Below are positions 10,774-21,514 of a stretch of 64,000 nt of DNA, in pieces (positions within the stretch are counted from its first letter, which is position 1; each line of letters begins with the position of its first letter). The stretch is from Sambucus nigra (lineage: Eukaryota; Streptophyta; Magnoliopsida; Dipsacales; Adoxaceae). The DNA is taken from assembly GCA_949130495.1 (NCBI GenBank), contig OX422217.1:540641137-540705136 (forward strand), given 5' to 3'. The notes under the pieces are model-generated. The model was not told the DNA's origin. It searched no databases and saw nothing but the letters and a program-made list of their open reading frames with translations. The translations under genes were made by a program, and so were the position numbers.

Positions 10774-11244
10774 AAATTTCAAGAATTGTGGAATTGTTAA
10801 TTGTGATACAATCATATATGTGGATATGTTAATGTTAGTATACGCAATGGGTATTTGAGAAGATAATTTTTATTAAAAAATTATACACCTTTAACAATAT
10901 TTTATATATATCGTAAAATGATAATTATGACTCTTGTATTTTGTCAAGTACAATATTAACGACACATATGTTCAGTCGTAAAATAGCATTCACAACACAT
11001 AATAAGTAGTTGTCGAAGGTTTTTTGGGGTAATGACTTTTACAACTAGTAACTAAGTGTCGTGGATTTTGTTTCAACAACACTTGGAAGGTGTCGTGAAA
11101 TGGTTTTACGACACCGCAAAGGTGTCGACATAACAACTAACTTTCTACGACATCCCCTTTCAATGACTCCAGAAAATATGTCGTGGAAACAGTTTCACGA
11201 CACATATCAGGTGTCGTTGAAAGGACTTTTTCATGTAGTGTTTG
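10774..11244 (+). mobile_element. CACTA right terminal region with subterminal repeats
   Basis: At least eight GTGTCGT / ACGACAC motifs lie between about 10975 and 11225, including TGTCGTGGATTTTG, AGGTGTCGTGAAATGG and TTTACGACACCGC. The terminus is CATGTAGTG. Such subterminal repeats are known binding sites for the CACTA TnpA-like protein. The 85-codon ORF at 11061-11318 crosses this boundary and is spurious. Confidence 0.8.
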
Positions 11245-11989
11245 CATATATTCTTCAAAAGCTTCCCAATTTTGAAATTTCTGAAGTGGTTCTTCAGCCT
11301 TTCTTTTTCCATCACTAGTGTTTCCTACATGTGGTGGATTTTCTTCTTCATCAGATGAATATTGGTTTAATTCATACTGAAAGTGTTGTAATAATTTTTC
11401 ATTTTCCAAATATGTTTTTTGTATTTGTTCAATGAGTTTACTTCGTTTCGAAACATTTAATGTTGGATCTTTATATATACGTCTCCCATAGTCTAATATT
11501 TCACGAACATTTATATATTCAGTATAATAAATTCTTCTGTTTGAAGAGTTTTAATTTCATCCGTATTATAATACAACCTAGTAATTTTATTATCACCTGG
11601 GTAATTCATTCCAGTTTGTTCTGGATTTTGAGCATCTATTTTGTTTAATAGATTTTTATTTTTTGTTTAGTTTCCTCTTTCAAGTCTAGGTTTAATATTG
11701 TTTCGAGTTGAACAAGTTTTTGATTTACTTTGTTTAAGTTGAATTCAATATTGTCTAATTTTCTTTCTACATAGTTCTAATTAACGATTTGATGTTTTTC
11801 AGTTCGTTTTACCCATCTAAAACTATATCAGTTAAACTATTTAAAGTAGTACTTGTTTTACTAATATCATTTTCTAATTTTTTTATCAATATGTAGGCTA
11901 TGATTATACATGGATTCATCATTTTGTAACCATGGTGCTAAACATTGTAATGAAACATTATCATTTTGATCATCCATTTCAGATTTCAT
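11245..11989 (-). pseudogene. EPRV2 ORF downstream of the primer site (unassigned, acidic/coiled coil)
   Basis: Reading on the minus strand from an ATG at 11989, several hundred bases give a charged, coiled-coil-like sequence broken by stops. An acidic stretch (residues YSSDEEENPP) lies near 11340-11370. The position, first after the primer site, matches the 5' ORFs of caulimovirids, but I cannot assign a function. The right part is cut by the CACTA terminus at 11244. Confidence 0.5.
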
Positions 11990-12296
11990 TGGTACCTAAG
12001 ACCTCCTATTATATTTTGTTTCAGGTGCTTAAAACCAGTTTTCCTAACGCCAAATGCTAACTACAGTAGCTTTAATGGCAAATGGAAATATGGACTTTGA
12101 AACATTAATAGGTATATGGGTTTTATGAAAACTTAAAGGATTTTCAAAATAATTTTATCACGCTACTTAGTTTACTCTAATTACAAAACAGATGTGCATA
12201 CAAGTAGTATATCTATTTATACATAGTTTAACATAGATATCAAACTTAATTACATACATAATTCACAAATACTAACCTTTATAACAGCATAACAAC

Positions 12297-12309
12297 GCTC
12301 TGATACCAA
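12297..12309 (-). promoter_or_regulatory. EPRV2 tRNA-Met primer binding site
   Basis: The minus strand reads TTGGTATCAGAGC, complementary to the 3' end of initiator tRNA-Met, the primer used by caulimovirids. It sits about 45 bases after the poly(A) signal. Confidence 0.75.
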
Positions 12310-12352
12310 TTACTTAATGCGAAATGTAGATCGAAAACAAAGGTTGGAAATA

Positions 12353-12455
12353 TTTATTGATACAAACTTAATATTACAAGTAGAGAAATTTTTACAATAG
12401 AGAGAGGATTCTAAATAACTATGTCCTAAGCTGAGTCTCAAGGCTTTCTTTTATA
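12353..12455 (-). promoter_or_regulatory. EPRV2 TATA box and poly(A) signal
   Basis: The minus strand has TATAAAAG at 12455-12448 and AATAAA at 12358-12353, about 95 bases apart, then the primer site. Promoter, poly(A) signal and primer site in this order match the terminally redundant pregenomic RNA of plant pararetroviruses. Confidence 0.7.
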
Positions 12456-12743
12456 GCCAATGGATCTCAACAAATATCAATTACAATTGATAAACAAAAG
12501 TAAAAAGAAAACTTTAAGAAAGCAAAACAAAATAAACGTGGTCGTTAGCATCTTTTATTTTTCAAAAGGTGCATAGTGCACTAATAATTTAAAAGATGAA
12601 CAGTGGACGATGTGGACATCTTGTTTTAATTATTCGATGGTCATTACTTACGTCAGTTGTTTACTGATTGCTTGGTATGTCCCACAACGTGTGCTGGATG
12701 AGTTTGCAGTCGTCCATGTGGGATATCCATATCCATCCATTTG

Positions 12744-14179
12744 TTAACCATCGAGAGCATTGGCAATGTTAGCCTCAGCAATAGAGTCAAAGGACATGCT
12801 ATCCATTGGGCTCTGGTTTGGAGGATGAAGTTGTGTTAACTCATATTCCTCTGCATGGCTTAATTGTTCATAAGGATTATCTAAATTATTTTTGTTTTTC
12901 AAATTATATAGAAATTCCTTAACAGCCACTCGTTGCTCAAGCATTGTGGCATAATTTATTGGGAGGTCTGTGACAAACATTCTTCTACCATCAGTCACCA
13001 TAAATTTAATATCACTTTTCCGATAATAATAAGATGCCAAATTAGAAATATCGATCAAGTTTTTTGACCAATATCGTACGGTGTCCAGCTGCTCTAATGG
13101 TTGATCATCATACCAGTTTTGGTCGACTTCATCCCATTCATAGTTTTCAGTGTCTCTGAGATTCCAGATTTGGTACGCCTAATAGAATATTTCCCTAACC
13201 CTCCATCCAATAGTACTGGTAATGTGGAAGGAAAAATAACGGGTATATTTGTTCTTTCCCCTAGATAATACATGAAAAATCATGGCTTTGCTCATCATGG
13301 GTAAATTTTCAAAGTTTTCTGAAAACATATTTGGGAAAATTAGTTTGTTTACTAATCCCCATTCAATTGGTTCAATATCCCAACTAGGACCATAACTATC
13401 TTCAGTGAAAAATGTATTTTTGGCATTTCATCACTAAAATTGATATTGTTTGTAAATTGGATTAAAAGACTTTTTATCTTTTTATCCTGGTCCTCAATTT
13501 TTGGCAAATTTCCATTTGTAACAATGGTCTTGGAAGAAGTTGCTTCGCTTTTTCGAATAGGCAAATTCTTCTAATAGTATTAAAGATTTTATCTGAAAAA
13601 TTATTTTCCAACAAATCTGCAAAATGTTAAGAAAGTATTGATTTTTTCCAGAGAAAAATCTTCATTTTCATAATTTAATGCTTTTAAAAACTTGAGGGTA
13701 AGGTTTTTGATTTTGTCCAAAATTGTTGTTCGTTAAGCAATTTTATCAGCAAGGATACTCATTTTTTTTCTGAAATCCTTTCTTTTTTCTGTAAGATGAG
13801 ATTTCCAAGCTTCGTTCAAAGGCTCATACAACTCATAGGGGATTCCTGAATTGTGGAAGTCATATACTTCAGTAATAAGAATGCTTTCTTTTGTCTGAAG
13901 TCTTGAAAATTGATAAACTAAATTGGGGGGTGCCAATTGTTTCATACAATTTTTCCATGATGTTATGGCTTCTTGGGTATTGTTATATTTTTGGTGACAT
14001 GAAACTGGAAAATCATTTATTTGGTTATGACATTGGTACCAATTATGGTAAATGCCTGGTTGGCGTCCACTAAATACAACGTACAAAAATCTTGGTTTAA
14101 ATTGTGCACTTGAGGATGATGCTTGGGTTTTTGCCTTTTTAGCAACAGTCACCCAATCTCCACGAGACGGTTCGCTCAC
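12744..14179 (-). pseudogene. EPRV2 viroplasmin / transactivator-like ORF, broken
   Basis: The best-preserved part, 14179-13733, has a segment around residues 30-75 (YVVFSGRQPGIYHNW) that matches the viroplasmin / RNase H1 N-terminal-like domain of caulimovirid transactivator proteins. These form inclusion bodies and allow translational re-initiation. Further fragments follow at 13564-13352, in the same frame after stops, and 13058-12744, in another frame. Together they span about 480 codons, near the usual size for this class. The first nine codons overlap the point where gypsy LTR homology starts, so the true viral start may be lost. The gene is clearly inactive. Confidence 0.7.
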
Positions 14180-15421
14180 ACCGAATCATGAAATAAATAA
14201 TAAATGTAGTGGAGTCGATCATAGTTCCGCGAGTGTGAGACATAATCATACCCAAAGCGTCTCACCTCGAAAAGAATCAAAACAAAAAATACCGGATGCT
14301 ATGACATGGGAATTATACTCGCCCAGCATTCACTAGCCAGGGAATTCACCCACATCGTGCAACCTCCTATGATATCACTAGAGGGGTATGTAATTATAAC
14401 AATATCTTACGTCGATATTAATGAGCACACAATAATATATATACAATCACATTATCCACACACACGCATATATATATATATATATATCAACTCTTATTTT
14501 AATTAATTTCACATTAATTAAATTTATTTAGGTAGTGTCACTCAACTATAATACTCGGATACATCTACTCGCCCCAAACTTTAATTTATACGAATTATAT
14601 TTCACTTAATCCGTTAATAAATTAAATCACTAATGTATTTTCATAAGGAAAAATGATGTCCCACAATCTTCTCAGAAAGTTTGTCTCATCCTTATGCTTA
14701 AAACCCTATTGGAAACCCCTCCGTTTTAATCCCCAAACTAAATGGGAAAAACAACATTGTCAAGTCCCCCGAACCGGTTCGGCCTGACCCCTGAACCGGT
14801 TCACCCCTGGGTTGCGAACCTCCTTCCCACTTTTATTTTTCCTCCATTGTCAAACCTTTAAGCTTTTTATTTCCTTTTAGATCGTCACCCATTCACAACC
14901 CATATTTTATATGCATGGGACCATGCTCTAATCATCCTAGAAACCATTAATCACCAATTATTTTACGTATAATCCCATATTTTCTAATTTGGGTTCTATT
15001 CGGCTTTTATTTCACCGATTATGAATTCAACTATATAAATCCAAAATTGGTCATCAATTTCTATGGGATTTATCATAAGATTCAGATTTCTACATAGTAG
15101 AATCATATGGCATTACCAATTTCACTTATAATCCCCCCAAAGTGTCCCATTTAAGGAAAACCCAATTTCATGCAATTTTCTACCCAAAAATGAACTTTTA
15201 ATTACACATACTACGATATGAATCGATTATCACAGATTTAAAATTACAACAAGTTAACCACTTGGCTCTATTGATTCGTAGTGTCTGATCCTTTGAGGTG
15301 GACGATGATTTGGTGAAGAACACACTTGCTCCTTTTTTATTTGGCTCCCAAAATTTCCCATTTTTCACCCTATTTTCTTCTCTGCAGAACTAGGGATTTC
15401 TTTTTAAGTTGTGACTGACAC
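14160..15421 (-). repeat. Gypsy 3' LTR, distal part
   Basis: Colinear with 38672-38996 and then 50131-51080 of the 5' LTR. It contains an uninterrupted (TA)n tract at about 14469-14487, exactly where the 5' LTR copy carries the EPRV1 insertion. It ends in the GACAC target duplication (15417-15421). ORFs here are LTR-internal. Confidence 0.88.
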
Positions 15422-16284
15422 TGTAAGGACATTTTTATCCATTAACAATTTATTATGGCGCACGCCGTTACACCGTTGAAGAAATTCAAGATTCTTACAT
15501 TCATCAAGGGATCCGAATATCAAAAGAAGAAGAGGAATCAAAGTCTGACAGACCGGACCGGTCCACCTGCAATAAAATAACCGATCCGGCTAACCGGACC
15601 GGTCCGCCTCAGACCCGGACCGATCCGTATGCTGAAGGCCAGTATACCCCGGACCGCAAGTGAACCGATGAAGCCTGGAATAAAATAACCGATCCGGTCA
15701 ACCGGACCGATCCGCCTGGGATAAACTTAAACAGATCGTGTTCAGATTGTGCTCAGATTTTTATGGCTCAAGACTTCTTATTTAATCCCACTACGGGAAG
15801 TGGTTTTCCAAGACTCATACACACGATTTTCAGAGTACAAAAAACTCTAAGTCTTCACCTATTGAGCATCAAGACTCTAGGTATTTGATTCACACAAATT
15901 GCCAAACATTTTTGAATCACTTTGCAACCCAGGAACGCACTTTTGCTGTTCACACCCTTGTGGAGAAGACCGTTCTTCTTCTTCATTGCAGCCCTACTGG
16001 AAAGGGATAGTTCCAGCCGCTGACTACAGAATCCGACACCTGAGGGTAATTCTTAGTCACTTGTATTTTCATTGTAATCTGAAATTGTACAGCTACAATA
16101 TTATAATGAAAATAAATGGTTTTGCCCCTTTGGGGGATTTTTTCCTCACAAGCATGTGTTTGAATGTTCTTGCTTAGATTATCATCTTATTCAATCACAT
16201 ATTGTTGCATGTTTAGGGTCTGTTTAGGTTAAAAGGTGTTTAATATATAATTTGCTCAGTTGAATGCAAGCACATACGTTCTCA
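15422..16284 (+). repeat. 5' LTR of the copia element
   Basis: 863 bp. It contains a GC-rich cluster (15555-15720) of ACCGGACC / GGTCCG / GGACCGATCCG motifs that are palindromic or near-palindromic. Near the end it has GCCCCTTTGGGGGATTTTTT. The ORF at 15899-16177 recurs in the other LTR and is not a gene. Confidence 0.95.
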
Positions 16285-16306
16285 AATTGGTATCAAAGCA
16301 GGTTAC
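16285..16306 (+). promoter_or_regulatory. Primer binding site
   Basis: AATTGGTATCAAAGCAGG follows the LTR directly. It matches the initiator tRNA-Met complement TGGTATCAGAGC with one change (G to A), which may weaken priming. Confidence 0.8.
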
Positions 16307-16371
16307 GCTAATCTATCGCATAATCCTATTTTTCGCAAAAATTTTCTAAGATATCAATTTTCTGAAAAAAA

Positions 16372-17431
16372 ATGATTTTTGAAAAAGTGCGTGTTCAAAT
16401 GGAGAAGTTATATAATAAAATTCCTGTTTTTGACGGGACAAATTATGCTTATTGGAAAGCCCGAATGAGGTCGGCTGTAAAAGCCATATATGAAAGGGTT
16501 TGGATTTTAGTTGAAAGAGGGTGGATCCTCCCTCCGTGACTGTTGATAATGTGATCAACTTGAAACCTATCACTTCTTGGACTGATGAAGAATTTAAATG
16601 GTCATCTTTTAATTCTAAGGGTATAAGTGCTATTTCTGGGTCTGTCACACCTGATGAGTTCAAACGCATTATGACGTGCACCACGTCAAAAGAGGCATGG
16701 GATGTTTTACAACTCACCCATGAAGGAACTAATGTTGTGAAAGAATCTAAGTTACAAAATTTGACAACTCAATTTGAAACCATCACCATGCATGAATCTG
16801 AATGCTTTGATGAATTTTATGCTAGACTTTCTGACATTGTGAATACTAGCTTTAATCTTGGTGAACATATTCCTATTGCTAGAGTTGTTAAAAAGATTCT
16901 TCGTTCTTTACCTAAGCGTTTTATCCCTAAAGTCACTGTGCTAAATTCTATGGGTAATTTAAATACGCTAAAATTGGAAGAACTTGTAGGAGATTTGCAA
17001 ACTTGTGAAATTGATATGTTCCCTAAAACTGCTAAATCTAAAGATAAGGGAATTGCACTTAAAGCCCAAGAGAGAAGGAGTGAGGGGTCGGCTAGAAAAA
17101 GGGTAGAGTCGCCTAGAAAGAAAGAGACTGACACGTCAGATTCTGAGTGTGATTTTGACCTAGATGATTTGGCTCTTTTTGCAAAAAATTTCAAGCGGAT
17201 TCTCAAATTTAAGAAAAATGGCAATTTTAAAGATAAAAATAAATTTAAGAAAAATAAGTTTGAAAAGAAAAATGAAAAAGACTCCAAAAATCCTCCTAAG
17301 AAAGAAAGTGAGAGATGCTTTGAGTGCGATGGTAGGGGTCATAGAGCCTTTGAGTGTGCCACTCGTCTGAATAGAGAAAAGGGAAAGTTGTCCTTAATGC
17401 TACTCTTAGTGACGACAGTGAGGTCGAGACG
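16372..17431 (+). pseudogene. gag: Copia gag, N-terminal half, two frameshifts
   Basis: The ATG at 16372 aligns with the start of the two gag-only relatives. Early residues (VFDGTNYAYWKARM) are followed by a 1-base shift near 16523. The frame continues from 16521 through the capsid-like domain (FDEFYARLSDIVN near 16810), a basic linker, and a CCHC zinc knuckle (CFECDGRGHRAFEC, about 17318-17360). A second shift near 17380-17390 moves to the frame that carries the rest of Gag and pol. Gag packages element RNA into particles. The domain order and the Lys-rich region before the knuckle match the other two copies. Confidence 0.88.
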
Positions 17432-20400
17432 GTGGATTCAGGAGATGAGTCACCGCATGAGTGTAACTTCACCGCATTCATGGCCAGTCAAGTGAGCACT
17501 CCTAGTTCTCTTCACGACGATGAAGATGATGCGTCACAGGGTCACCTCGACAGTGAGATCGACATGAGTGAGGGGGAGGATGACTCAAGTGAGAGCGAGA
17601 GTGATATTCAACGCGCCTATGCTGAGTTATATTCTAAGTCTTTTAAAACTAAAAAACGTAACAAAGCGCTAGTTCTTAAGATCACCGGCTTAGAGGATGA
17701 TTTAAGAAAGGAGAGAGAAAGAGAGTCCTCCACCTTCACCGCCCTGAGAGAGAGAGAATCTGCCTGTGTCGAGAAAGAGAGTTTATTTAGAGAGAGAGAG
17801 TGTGTTTCTGAGAAAGAAAGAGGGGACTTGACTAAACAAGTGGCTAGTCTTACGAGTGAGCTCCATTCCTCCGTGGAGACTCGAAAGAAACTTGAAGCTC
17901 TTGTTGCCCAGCTGACTCATGATCTTGAGAAAGCACGGGAAATCAAGGTTCAAATCGAGGACAGATCTGGGAAGATGGGAAAGATGCTCCTCGGCCCCGC
18001 TTTAGGTTTTGGTGATCAGCAGGGAATTGGTTATGATGGTGCCTCCACCTCCCAAATTGCACATGGACCAGTTCCTGAATTTACTACAAAACCTTATGGC
18101 CATCGTCACAAACCTCAAAGAAGAGTTCGACCAAGAAAAGCAAACCAAGGTCCGCCTTTGACTGTGTTCTTTTGTACTTATTGCAAAAGAAAAGGCAACC
18201 TTAGGGAGTCTTGCTATAGCATGGGTCGGACACGACGTACTACTGCTCCACCACGTCATACTGATGAGTTTTCTAGTCTGAGAGAGCGAGTTGAGTTCTT
18301 AGCTGCCACGACCCAGAGTTTAATGGAAGACTTCCGACGGGTGTCCTTGCCGTTAGTGAATACTTCTCACATTCCAGCTAAAACCAACAACAACAAAGGC
18401 AAACAAAAGGTCATCTCTGCTTGGGTGCCTAAGAAAGATAAAAAGGCCTTTGTTGTTCATGTTTCTCTCAAAGAACATAATACCTCACAGTGGTATTTTG
18501 ATAGTGGATGCTCCAGACACATGACAGGTGATGCCTCATTTTTTACGACTCTTGAAGACTATCAGGATGGCAGAGTCACCTTTGGAGATGGGAGCAAGTC
18601 TAGCATTATAGGACGTGGTATTGTCGAGTTACCTGGATTTCCTAAGCTAGAAAATGTTTTGTACGTCAAAGGTTTGAAAGCAAACCTTCTCAGCATTAGC
18701 CAGTTGTGCGACACTGACTTTGCAGTAAAGTTTGACCGGGATACCTGTAAAGTCTATAATCAAGCCGGTAAACTTTTGATGCAAGGGGTGAGGATCGAGG
18801 ATAATTGCTATGGGACTGAGCCCACGTCCTCACTTGTCTGCAACAGCGCCACGATCACTCCTACGGATCTGTGGCATCAATGTCTAGGTCACGTGAACGT
18901 TAGAGATATCAATCGCTTAGCTAAAAAGGACCTAGTACGTGGCTTATCATCTCTTGGAAAGTCAACTTCGACCATTTATGGACCCTGTCAGTTGGGAAAA
19001 TAAATTCGTAGTCCTCATAGAAAGTTTCACTCCATTACCACCTCTCGTGTTCTTGAGTTGATTCACATGGATCTTATGGGTCCCACTCGTACTGAGAGTC
19101 TAGGTGGTAAGAGGTACATCCTCGTGATGGTAGATGATTTCTCCAGGTACTCCATTGTAGGTTTTCTGAGAGAGAAATCCGATGCTGTAGAATTTTTAAC
19201 GACCAAGTGTCGTGTCCTGCAAAATCAACACGGTGTCACTATTAATAGGATGCGTAGTGACAATGGCACTGAATTCATAGAAGCAAAGGTAGACCTTTAC
19301 TGTGATAGCCTCGGGATCAAACATGGGTTTTCTGTTGTGAGAACTCCTCAGCAAAATGGTATTGTTGAGAGAAAGAATAGAACGATCCAAGAGATGGCTA
19401 GATCTATGCTTCTAGGTCGTAAAGTTTCTAGGAGATTTTGGGCAGAGGCAGTGTATACTGCATGCCACATGGTGAATAGGGTTTATTTGCATCCACACAC
19501 ACTTCAGACTCCTTATGAGTTGTGGACTGGCAAGAAGCGCAACCTGGCATATTTCCGTGTTTTTAGGAGTAAATGCTACATCCTACGGGATAGAGAGCAA
19601 TTAGGAAAGTTCGACTCCCGGAGCGACGAGGGAATATTTCTAGGATATTCATCAAATAGCAGAGCGTACCGGGTTTTTAACCTGAAGAGCTCTAAGCTTA
19701 TGGAATCAATAAACGTCACCGTTCAAGATGACGAACCTCCGATGGTTATTGATCCTAACCTTCAGTGTGCGGATGAGGACACATCTGACAGTGATCCACT
19801 TATCTCCCAACCACACTTTGTGGTCCCCACTCCTGTGTTAGGGGACACACCTGCTTGGGTTCGCAAGAGTCATGACCCGTCTTCCATTGTTGGCGATCCC
19901 ACTCTAGGGGTCAAGACTCGTGCTCAGCTAAAGAACGTTGTTAGCCATCTTTGCTACACGTCCAAAGTCGAGCCCAAGAACCATAAAGAAGCACTCAAGG
20001 ATGAACACTGGATATCTGCTATGCAGGATGAGTTGCTTCAGTTTAAAAAGAACAATGTCTGGGAACTTGTCCCCCGGCCTAGTAAGACTAATGTGATAGG
20101 TACCCGGTGGATTTTTAAGAACAAAATGGATGAAAATGGTACCATAATCAGAAATAAGGCTAGGTTGGTCGCTCAAGGCTACACACAGATAGAGGGTGTA
20201 GACTTTGGGGAGACATTTGCTCCTGTTGCGAGGCTTGAGTCCGTCCTTCTTCTGCTCGCCATCGCATGTCATCTGCACTTCAAGGTATATCAGATGGATG
20301 TCAAGAGTGCCTTTCTGAATGGCATTCTATAGGAGGAGGTTTATGTGGAACAACCAAAAGGGTTTGAAGACCCTCAGCACCCAGAGCACGTCTACTATCT

Positions 20401-21514
20401 GAGGAAAGCCTTGTATGGTTTAAAGCAAGCACCCCGTGCTTGGTACTAGAGGATTACTTCCTATCTCTTAGCTCGTGGCTTCAAGAGAGGGGGAGTAGAT
20501 ATAACGTTGTTCGTCAGGAGAGATGACGGTGCTATTTTGGTTGTCCAGGTCTATGTGGATGACATAGTCTTTGGATCCACATGCTCCCAGCATGCTCACC
20601 ACTTTGATGAGGAGATGAAAAGTGAGTTTGAGATGAGCATGGTTGGTGAGATTACATTCTTCCTTGGTCTCCAGGTTCGTCAGCTAGAGGATGGGATGTT
20701 CATCTCCCAATCTAAGTATGCTAGAGACCTAGTGAAGAAATTTGGTTTAGACTCCGCTAAGCATGCACGTACACCTATGAGTACCACTACCAAGCTTAGT
20801 AAGGACACTTCAGGCAAGGATGTAGAGCAAACCTTATATCAGAGTATGATAGGTAGTCTTCTCTACTTGACTGCCAGTCGTTCTGACATCGCCTTTAGTG
20901 TTGGAGTCTGTGCGCGATATCAGGAATCCCCTAAAGAGTCACACTTACTTGCTCTAAAACGTATTATTAAATACGTAAGTGGGACTCTCTCATACGGTAT
21001 TTGGTATTCCTTTGATACCGATGACCGTTTGTCCGCCTATTCGGATGTCGATTGGGCTGGGGATGTAGATGGTTGTAGGAGCACTTTTGGTTGGTGTTTC
21101 TATTTTGGTTCTGCTCTTGTCTCCTGGCTGAGCAAGAAGCAAAATTCCATCTCTTTGTCCACTGCGGAGGCTGAGTACATAGCCGCCGGGAGTTGTTGCA
21201 CACAACTCTTGTGGATGAAGCAAATGCTGGAGGATTATGGGATTTCACAGGACACCATGACCATTTCATGTGACAACACGAGCGCGATACACATATCCCA
21301 CAATCCAGTTCAGCATTCGCGCACCAAGCACATCAGGATACGTGAGCACTTTATACGATAGCTAGTTGAGGAGAAAGTCGTATCCCTGAGTTTCGTTCCC
21401 ACCGACCATCAGTTAGCCGACATTTTCATGAAACCTTTAGATGCCCTTAGATTTGAGAGTCTTAGGAAGTCTTTGGGGATTTCACAGTTGACTGAGGGGT
21501 TGGTCTTTGTCTAG
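17432..21514 (+). pseudogene. pol: Copia Gag C-terminus plus Pol (protease, integrase, RT, RNase H), four in-frame stops
   Basis: One frame from 17432 to 21514. It begins with an acidic Gag C-terminal region, a long coiled coil (17590-17960) and a second zinc knuckle in which the His is Asn (CTYCKRKGNLRESC, about 18175-18220). The protease active site is WYFDSGCSRHMTG (about 18490). The integrase has a damaged HHCC finger (18870-18995; first Cys replaced), then [15 protein letters not shown] and [12 protein letters not shown] with the D, D, E residues (19064-19380). RT has [15 protein letters not shown] and the catalytic YVDDIVFGS (about 20552). RNase H has the ADD-type SDVDWAGD and STAEAEYIA. 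Stops lie at 19001, 20330, 20447 and 21359, several explicable as CAA/CAG/GAG to stop changes. All enzymes are recognisable but none can be fully made. Confidence 0.92.

Larger units (their letters stand above)
424..11244 (+). mobile_element. CACTA (En/Spm) transposon, left end outside window, split by nested insertions
   Basis: The right terminus at 11227-11244 reads GGACTTTTTCATGTAGTG, the reverse complement of a canonical CACTA end (CACTACATGAAAAAGTCC). The 250 bp before it are full of short direct and inverted copies of GTGTCGT/ACGACAC, the subterminal repeats typical of CACTA elements. A degenerate Transposase_24-type gene lies at about 1436-2392 on the same strand. Removing the solo LTR (2755-4394) and the gag-only copia (5013-10768) leaves 424-2754, 4395-5012 and 10769-11244 as candidate CACTA sequence. 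The next three bases are TTT, the expected 3-bp target size, but the left end is not visible, so the duplication cannot be confirmed. The element abuts pararetrovirus sequence and probably inserted into it. Confidence 0.7.
11245..14159 (-). other. Endogenous pararetrovirus fragment EPRV2 (Caulimoviridae-like)
   Basis: A minus-strand viral segment lies between the CACTA end (11244) and the gypsy LTR homology (from about 14160). On the coding strand the order is: viroplasmin-type ORF remnant (14179-12744), TATA box (12455), poly(A) signal (12358), tRNA-Met primer site (12308), and the start of a further ORF (11989 downward). This is the order around the circular-genome junction of plant pararetroviruses. 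Protease, RT and RNase H are absent, either deleted or beyond the CACTA insertion. Frames are broken, so this is an inactive fossil. Confidence 0.78.

Noticed and set aside
15899..16177. 92-codon ORF present twice (also 23490-23768)
   Set aside because: The two copies are simply the two LTRs of the same copia element. Identity reflects the LTR duplication, not coding constraint.
20967..21269. 100-codon minus-strand ORF
   Set aside because: Shadow of the copia RNase H coding region, which has clear motifs on the plus strand.
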